A DNA stretch of 39,128 nucleotides from Deltaproteobacteria bacterium YD0425bin51 (GTDB lineage Bacteria > Desulfobacterota > Desulfobacteria > Desulfobacterales > YD0425bin51): positions 1 to 39,128 of the forward strand of contig PDZS01000040.1 of NCBI GenBank assembly GCA_002753225.1. The letters are read 5' to 3'. The notes beneath the pieces were generated by a model. It worked only from the letters and a program-made list of their open reading frames with translations, was not told the DNA's origin and ran no database searches. A program made the translations under genes and the position numbers. Below are positions 33,527 to 39,128 of the stretch, in pieces (the first letter of the stretch is position 1; each line of letters starts with the position of its first letter).

Positions 33527-36500
33527 TTTTTAATCTGCCGCTTTATTGCATCAAAAAGGTTATCTACAGTTATAGGTTTTGTAACATAATCATCCATTCC
33601 GGCTTCTATGCACTCTTCTCTATCACCTTTCATTGCTCTGGCTGTCATTGCAATAATTGGCACATTATGATTTTTTACTTTGGAATTTTTATCCCTTATT
33701 ATTTTAGTAGCTTCAAATCCATCCATTTCAGGCATTTGTACATCCATTAAAACCATATTATAATCAATCATTTCAAGAGCTTTAACGGCTTCCTCTCCAT
33801 TTGCAACAGCATCTGCTTTCAGACTATATTTACTTAAAAGTATCAAAATAATTTTCTGGTTAACAGGATTATCCTCAGCAAGTAGTATTCTGAAATTGCG
33901 TTTTTTTGCTTCTAAAAGTATTTCATCTGAATCTAATTGCTTCTCTCTATTTTTATATGTAATATCAAATTCTATACCTAACGCTTTAAGCAAACAATCG
34001 AGTAATTGATTATATTTTATAGGTTTAGTTAAATTTATAAATCCTTCAACTTTTTTTCTCTTTGATTTTAAAACAACAAAAGGGATATCTTTTATTTCAG
34101 GTTTTATAGTGTCTATTATGCAAGCATTATAATTTTTCTCTTTTAATAATAAAATTGCATCATCTAAACTTTTGACAGTTATGTATTTGCATCCAAAAGA
34201 TTCAATATAAGTGATCAGAATCTTTAAAATATGATGATTACTAATGTTTATTACAATATTTTTTTGCTTTAAAATATCTGGAAGTTTTATTTCTTCTTTT
34301 ATTACTGGCTGTTTCTTGAATACTGCTGTAAACCAGAATGTTGAGCCATTTCTTTCTTCACTTTCAACACCAATTTCACCTCCCATAAGCTCAGATAGCT
34401 GTTTAGAAATGGCAAGGCCAAGACCTGTTCCGCCATATTTACGAGAAGTTGAAGCATCAACCTGTGAAAAAGATTTAAATAGCCTTTCCTGCTGTTTTTT
34501 AGAAATACCAATCCCGCTGTCTGTAACGCTAAATTTAAGCATTACATCTATTGGACGTTCTTTTATTAAATTAACACGGATAATTACAGAACCTTTTTCT
34601 GTAAATTTTATGGCATTACCTGATAAATTTAGTAATATCTGTCTCAACCTTCCAGGGTCTCCTTGTAAATTTAAAGGAATATCAGGATAAATTAAACAAC
34701 CCAATTCTACACCTTTTTCATCTGCCTTTATTGACATAAGCTCAGAAACATCTTCCACAACTGTTCTTATATTAAAATCAAGATTTTCAAGCTCTAATTT
34801 ACCTGCATCTATTTTTGAGAAATCGAGTATATCATTTATAATTGTAAGAAGAGAATCAGCGCTGTTTCTTATAATTTCAGCAAAATCTTTTTGTTCAGTG
34901 TTGAGATTTGTATCTATCAAAAGTCCGCTCATCCCTATTATGCCATTCATGGGTGTTCTTATTTCATGGCTCATATTGGCTAAAAATAAACTTTTTGCAA
35001 AATTTGCGGCTTCAGCAGCCTCCAAAGCTTTTTTTAATTCAATAGTTCTTTCTTTTACTTTTTCTTCAAGGTTAGCATATAAACTTGCATTTTCAATTGA
35101 TATTGCTGCTTGAGTTGATAACATATTCAAAATTTTTATACGTTCTGGCGTAAAAATACCTGTTGCCAAGTTATTTTCCAAATATAAAATCCCAATTAAT
35201 TTTCTTTGAGCAAGAAGAGGAAAAGAAATGACTGATTTCGGGCAAATATTCATAATATATGTATCAGAGCTGAAGCGGTGATCTTTTGAAGCATCATCTA
35301 AAACAAGAGTTTCTAAAGTTCTTGCAACATAATTTATTATATTTTCAGGAACATTGTTTCCAGATGATAATGGAATTGATTTTAAAACCAAAACTTCCTT
35401 TTCCTCAACTGTCCACATTGCTTCAATTTTAAAATCCCCCTCTTTTCCTAAAAAAAGGACTCCTTTTTGCGCACCAGCATTTTCAATTACAATTTTAATT
35501 AGCTTTTCTAAGAGGCTTGAAAGGTAAATTTCGCTTGACATTGTCTGATAAGCCTTAATTATAGTTGAAAAATCTAATTTTTCTGTTGCGCTGGATGAAT
35601 ATGAAAATGATGTATGAGTTTTATCTATTTCAGTATGTGATACAAATGTTTCTGTATTATCAAATTTGTCAATAATGGGGGTTTCACTTATATTTGATAA
35701 AATTTGTGGATATTTTTCTTTTAAATATTTTGCTTTTGCATCTGCTCCCCATCTTTGATAATTATAGAACGCATTTTTCATATATAAGCCAGCTACATCC
35801 TTATTCCCCTTTCTAAGATAAAATTTTGCGCACAATTCATTTGCAATTGCAGCATTATGTATAGCGTTATTTTCCTTTGCATATTTAATTGCTTGAACAT
35901 ATAAATCAGATGCCATGTCTTTTTTATTTAAAACATCTAAAAATTCCGCTTCAACTAGTAAATATTTATAAAGATGATTTTCAGGGCATAATTCTTTCCA
36001 TTTTTTCATTATTTTTTGATTTGCTATTATTTTTCTTTTAAAATTATTTTTCTTATTTCTAATTTGAGCAATCATAATAAGAGAAGAATAGAAATTAAAA
36101 TCGCTTTCACTGATCTGACCTTTAGAAGCTTCAAGATATTTTTCAGATTCAATAGAGGCATTAAGTGCATTATCATAATTTTCAAATATAAAAAGAATCA
36201 TTGAGCGATGCATGTAATGGCGTTGCATAATAATTGGAATATTATTATGCAGCATTGTTTGAATAAGTTTTTCTTCAGAAAAATTTTCGTCATTTATGGA
36301 GAATAAACTATTGGTCTTACCTTTTAAACACTTTATATTTTGTAATATTGAGTAATCATAGCTTATTGCTCCAGGTTCTTTGGCTCGAACTATAAAATCA
36401 TGATGTTTTTCAGTATATTCATATATTTCATCTAAATTTGTACCTTTGGACAACATTTGAAAAATTTTTGTCTGTTCAGAATATATTGCATACCTTATGT

Positions 36501-39128
36501 CCCCAGTCTCAATTGATAATTTAAATGATTCGCTGACATATTTTAAAGATATATCAAGAGAAATTCCCCAGACGCAAATAGCTCCATATAACAAATTAAC
36601 CTTAGTCTTAATAGCCGGAGACGAAAATTTTTCATTTGTTTTTAAAGCAAGGTTTGCAAACTTTAGTCCTAGCTTATAATCCCTCAACCCTACCATTAAA
36701 GCAAAGGCATAAGTAACATATGCAAATGGAGAATAATCACAATTCCCATGATTAAGAATACATTGTAACATTTTAAAAGTCATGTATGCTTGAACATTTA
36801 GACGTCTACAAAAATATGCTGTTGAAACTCCTGTCATGAGCAACTCCATTGAAAGAAGCACTTCAGGATTTTTCATTTCTGGTAAATTTAAAAAAGATAT
36901 AGGTTCTTTCTTGCCATGTTTTAATTTGCATTTTAAAAGTTCATAGGCAACTGATAATTTTGATGGTGCCTTAGGTATTTTTATTCCCAAAATCTTTAAA
37001 CCACTAATTGTAATGTCAACTGCATCTGAGTAATGTCCAAGATTTGCAATCATCACTCCTTTCAGATTTAACAGAGATGCTTTGTCTAAATCAGTACGAC
37101 AATTTTCAAGGGTAGAATCGAAAATTTTTTGAGCTTTATCAAAATTAAGATTAAGGTATTCGCACGAACCTATTTCTCTATAGCAGTTTAATGTTAATTC
37201 ATAATTTTCTTTCCATCCATTTTCACCCAAAAGCTTTGCTGCTATCTCAAAATATTGAAGAGCTGAAGCATAAGCTGTTGACCTTTTAGCTTTTTCACCT
37301 GCCATTAAATTCAGTTTTAAAAGCATAATTATTTCTTGATTATCAACTATGACATCTATTCCTAAATTCAAATGATGAACAATATAAAAAATTTTTTTGT
37401 CAAATTCGTTTGTTGCAGTTTTATTCAATAAAATTTTTCCAATTTTATAATGAATTCTCTTTTTTTCATCATCAGGTATTAAAGCATATGCAGCTTCCTG
37501 AATTCTGTCATGGTGAAATTTATAGATATTATCCTGAAAGCTGATTAAACCTTCATTAACGCTTACAATCATCATATCAGACATAACTTCATAAATATTT
37601 TTATTCATTACATCTGATATCATTTCTAATTCAAATCTGTTTCCTATACATGAGCATATTTTCAAAATATTTTTAGCAGATTCAGGAAGCTTTATAATTT
37701 TTGCTTCCATCATTTTAACTACATTATCTGTTACCTGCATTTGTTTTATTTTATTTATATCCCATTTCCACCCTGATATAGGATCGATTTTTAAAAATCC
37801 TTCTTCATAAAGGGTTTTTAAAAATTGAATTATAAAAAAAGGGTTGCCGTCTGTTTTTTTATGAACTATTGTCGTGAGTTCTGATGAATCAGAAAGAGTG
37901 CACATTAAAAAATTTGATACTACTTCATTTGTATTTTCAATACCTAACGGACCTAAAATTATTGAATTTATGTTTTTAAATTCCTTTTTAATTGAATCAA
38001 CAGTTATCATAAGTCTATGAGATGCATCTAATTCATTTCCTCTATATGCAATGATCAAAAGAACATGATTTATATCAGGAGCAGTTATAATTGTTTTTAT
38101 CATGTCTAAGCTTCCGCTGTCAGCCCATTGTAAGTCATCCAAAAACAAAACGAGTGGATGCTGCCATGTTGCAAAAACAGAGATAAAATTTTTAAAAACC
38201 ATCTTGAATCTGTTTTGGGTTTCTTCTATGCCAAGTGTTGGTATATCTGGCTGTTTACCTATAATCATCTCAACTTCTGGAATAACATCTGTAATAACTT
38301 TTCCATTATTTCCTATAGCTTTTTTAATGCTATCCCGCCATGAAAGTATCCTATCATGGCTTTCAGATAAAATTTGTTTAACAAGGACTAAAAAAGCTTG
38401 TATAGTAGAGCTGTATGGGACATTTTGTTTATATTGGTCATATTTTCCGGATATAAAATAACCCTTTTTTCTAACTATTGGTTTATGTATTTCGTTAATA
38501 AATGCTGATTTTCCAATTCCTGGCTCTCCTTCAACTATTATAAGTTCCTTATTACCTCTGCATACTCTTTCAAATGATTCCATTAGTTTTTTTAATTCTT
38601 CATCTCTTCCAACTATAATTTGAGGGATATTAAATTTTAGAGATATATCATTTTTTCCTAAAACGAATTCTTCAATTTTACCTTTATCATTTAATTCATT
38701 TAAACAATTGCTTAGATCAGTTTTTAGCCCAAGTCCGCTTTGATATCTTTTTTCAGGTGTTTTTTCTAATAGCTTTAAAACTATATCAGATATTGCTTTA
38801 GGAATTGATATGTTTGTTTCATTTAAAGCTTCAGTTTTTACAGCAAGATGACTATGAATAATTTCTAGTGGATCCTTTGATTTAAAAGGTGTTTTACCCA
38901 TGAGCATTTCATAAAAAGTAATCCCTAAAGAATAAAAATCAGATCGATAATCTATTGGTCTATTCATTCTACCTGTCTGCTCTGGAGACATATAGACTAA
39001 AGTTCCTTCTATTATTTTGGGATTATAGATTTCATCGTTTTCTTTAGTTATAATTGAAGAAATGCCAAAATCTATAAGTTTAACTTTGCTAGATCCTATA
39101 TTAACTAAAATATTGTTAGGTTTTATAT
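33523..39128 (-). CDS. giant STAND-type Ser/Thr kinase-ATPase-hybrid histidine kinase, 5' end outside window
   Basis: At least 1867 residues; the frame stays open to the right edge, so an ATG at 38991 is internal. Reading in from the edge: kinase catalytic-loop end 'KPNNILVN', an intact DFG ('KLIDFGISS', about 39062), 'YMSPEQTGRMNRPIDYRSDFYSLG', then an AAA_16 ATPase with Walker A 'GEPGIGKSAF' (about 38505-38535) and Walker B 'LVLFLDDLQWAD' (about 38120-38155). Next come a TPR-like helical part (about 37300-35700), GAF (about 35550-35110), HisKA 'SHEIRTPMNGIIG' (about 34945-34980), HATPase (about 34650-34320), a degenerate receiver (about 34260-33970) and a canonical receiver with 'LMDVQMPEMDG' (about 33720-33750). 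It shares its layout with the kinase at 4264, but its Ser/Thr-kinase part looks active. No membrane segment. Confidence 0.92.
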   Translation of the reverse strand, partial: IKPNNILVNIGSSKVKLIDFGISSIITKENDEIYNPKIIEGTLVYMSPEQTGRMNRPIDYRSDFYSLGITFYEMLMGKTPFKSKDPLEIIHSHLAVKTEALNETNISIPKAISDIVLKLLEKTPEKRYQSGLGLKTDLSNCLNELNDKGKIEEFVLGKNDISLKFNIPQIIVGRDEELKKLMESFERVCRGNKELIIVEGEPGIGKSAFINEIHKPIVRKKGYFISGKYDQYKQNVPYSSTIQAFLVLVKQILSESHDRILSWRDSIKKAIGNNGKVITDVIPEVEMIIGKQPDIPTLGIEETQNRFKMVFKNFISVFATWQHPLVLFLDDLQWADSGSLDMIKTIITAPDINHVLLIIAYRGNELDASHRLMITVDSIKKEFKNINSIILGPLGIENTNEVVSNFLMCTLSDSSELTTIVHKKTDGNPFFIIQFLKTLYEEGFLKIDPISGWKWDINKIKQMQVTDNVVKMMEAKIIKLPESAKNILKICSCIGNRFELEMISDVMNKNIYEVMSDMMIVSVNEGLISFQDNIYKFHHDRIQEAAYALIPDDEKKRIHYKIGKILLNKTATNEFDKKIFYIVHHLNLGIDVIVDNQEIIMLLKLNLMAGEKAKRSTAYASALQYFEIAAKLLGENGWKENYELTLNCYREIGSCEYLNLNFDKAQKIFDSTLENCRTDLDKASLLNLKGVMIANLGHYSDAVDITISGLKILGIKIPKAPSKLSVAYELLKCKLKHGKKEPISFLNLPEMKNPEVLLSMELLMTGVSTAYFCRRLNVQAYMTFKMLQCILNHGNCDYSPFAYVTYAFALMVGLRDYKLGLKFANLALKTNEKFSSPAIKTKVNLLYGAICVWGISLDISLKYVSESFKLSIETGDIRYAIYSEQTKIFQMLSKGTNLDEIYEYTEKHHDFIVRAKEPGAISYDYSILQNIKCLKGKTNSLFSINDENFSEEKLIQTMLHNNIPIIMQRHYMHRSMILFIFENYDNALNASIESEKYLEASKGQISESDFNFYSSLIMIAQIRNKKNNFKRKIIANQKIMKKWKELCPENHLYKYLLVEAEFLDVLNKKDMASDLYVQAIKYAKENNAIHNAAIANELCAKFYLRKGNKDVAGLYMKNAFYNYQRWGADAKAKYLKEKYPQILSNISETPIIDKFDNTETFVSHTEIDKTHTSFSYSSSATEKLDFSTIIKAYQTMSSEIYLSSLLEKLIKIVIENAGAQKGVLFLGKEGDFKIEAMWTVEEKEVLVLKSIPLSSGNNVPENIINYVARTLETLVLDDASKDHRFSSDTYIMNICPKSVISFPLLAQRKLIGILYLENNLATGIFTPERIKILNMLSTQAAISIENASLYANLEEKVKERTIELKKALEAAEAANFAKSLFLANMSHEIRTPMNGIIGMSGLLIDTNLNTEQKDFAEIIRNSADSLLTIINDILDFSKIDAGKLELENLDFNIRTVVEDVSELMSIKADEKGVELGCLIYPDIPLNLQGDPGRLRQILLNLSGNAIKFTEKGSVIIRVNLIKERPIDVMLKFSVTDSGIGISKKQQERLFKSFSQVDASTSRKYGGTGLGLAISKQLSELMGGEIGVESEERNGSTFWFTAVFKKQPVIKEEIKLPDILKQKNIVINISNHHILKILITYIESFGCKYITVKSLDDAILLLKEKNYNACIIDTIKPEIKDIPFVVLKSKRKKVEGFINLTKPIKYNQLLDCLLKALGIEFDITYKNREKQLDSDEILLEAKKRNFRILLAEDNPVNQKIILILLSKYSLKADAVANGEEAVKALEMIDYNMVLMDVQMPEMDGFEATKIIRDKNSKVKNHNVPIIAMTARAMKGDREECIEAGMDDYVTKPITVDNLFDAIKRQIKN

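Noticed and set aside
34244..34690. 148-residue plus-strand open frame
   Set aside because: Antisense to the HATPase region of the giant kinase, whose motifs are unmistakable.
38989..38991. ATG as start of the right-hand giant kinase
   Set aside because: The frame is open to the window edge and encodes the DFG and catalytic-loop end upstream of it, so this Met is internal.
1..39128. CRISPR array, tRNA, rRNA, origin or attachment site
   Set aside because: No regularly spaced repeats, cloverleaf-like segments, rRNA motifs, DnaA-box clusters or integrase-flanked repeats were noticed on either strand.

Overview
This is an AT-rich window (about one third G+C by eye) that looks like a chromosomal piece of an anaerobic, probably sulfate-reducing or related Desulfobacterota/deltaproteobacterial cell. 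The clues are two very large STAND-type hybrid kinases, an oxidative-stress pair (ferredoxin and rubrerythrin), and a 2-hydroxyacyl-CoA dehydratase/benzoyl-CoA-reductase-like operon with CooC-like and acetyl-CoA-synthase-like proteins. The lineage is inferred from gene content only. No tRNA, rRNA, CRISPR array or intact insertion sequence was seen.

Layout. 1-2000: a small YjfB-like motility protein with a strong terminator, then a CBM48-like protein and an exported MsrB-MsrA methionine sulfoxide reductase. 2000-3240: a gene graveyard. It holds a frameshifted minus-strand transposase tail and, next to it, a frameshifted plus-strand tail of a SyrD-type cyclic-peptide ABC exporter. 3245-4216: an Asp-ligated ferredoxin, a rubrerythrin and a terminator. 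4264-10941: a 2225-residue hybrid kinase whose Ser/Thr-kinase-like domain lacks the N-lobe and the DFG motif. 11012-13367: an MFS anion symporter, an acyl-CoA-binding protein and a thioesterase.

13479-22009 (minus): a compact five-gene operon of class III aminotransferase, kinase-like protein of unknown function, secernin/C69-type Ntn hydrolase, class II glycerate 2-kinase and a membrane hybrid kinase with two periplasmic solute-binding domains. Together they suggest import or sensing and breakdown of an amino- or hydroxy-acid compound, but the substrate cannot be read from sequence. 22452-24393: a transglutaminase-like protein, a transposase-leader remnant, a secreted CAP protein and a small EF-hand/TerB-like protein.

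24565-32635 (minus): an eight-gene, translationally coupled operon. It encodes a GMC oxidoreductase with a four-Cys motif, an unknown helical protein, two HgdB/BcrB/BcrC-like subunits, two different BadF/BcrA-type ATP-dependent activases, an acetyl-CoA-synthase-like protein without an A-cluster, and a CooC-like ATPase. A divergent FadR-type GntR regulator (32846-33526) lies across a promoter region with two TTGTCGACAA palindromes, each placed at one of two divergent TTGACA promoters. This looks like a self-contained, single-regulator system for an unusual acyl-CoA or aryl-CoA reduction or dehydration, and it is the best candidate here for an undescribed system. 33523-39128 (minus): a second giant STAND/hybrid kinase, cut by the right edge; its open reading continues to the edge, with an intact DFG motif.
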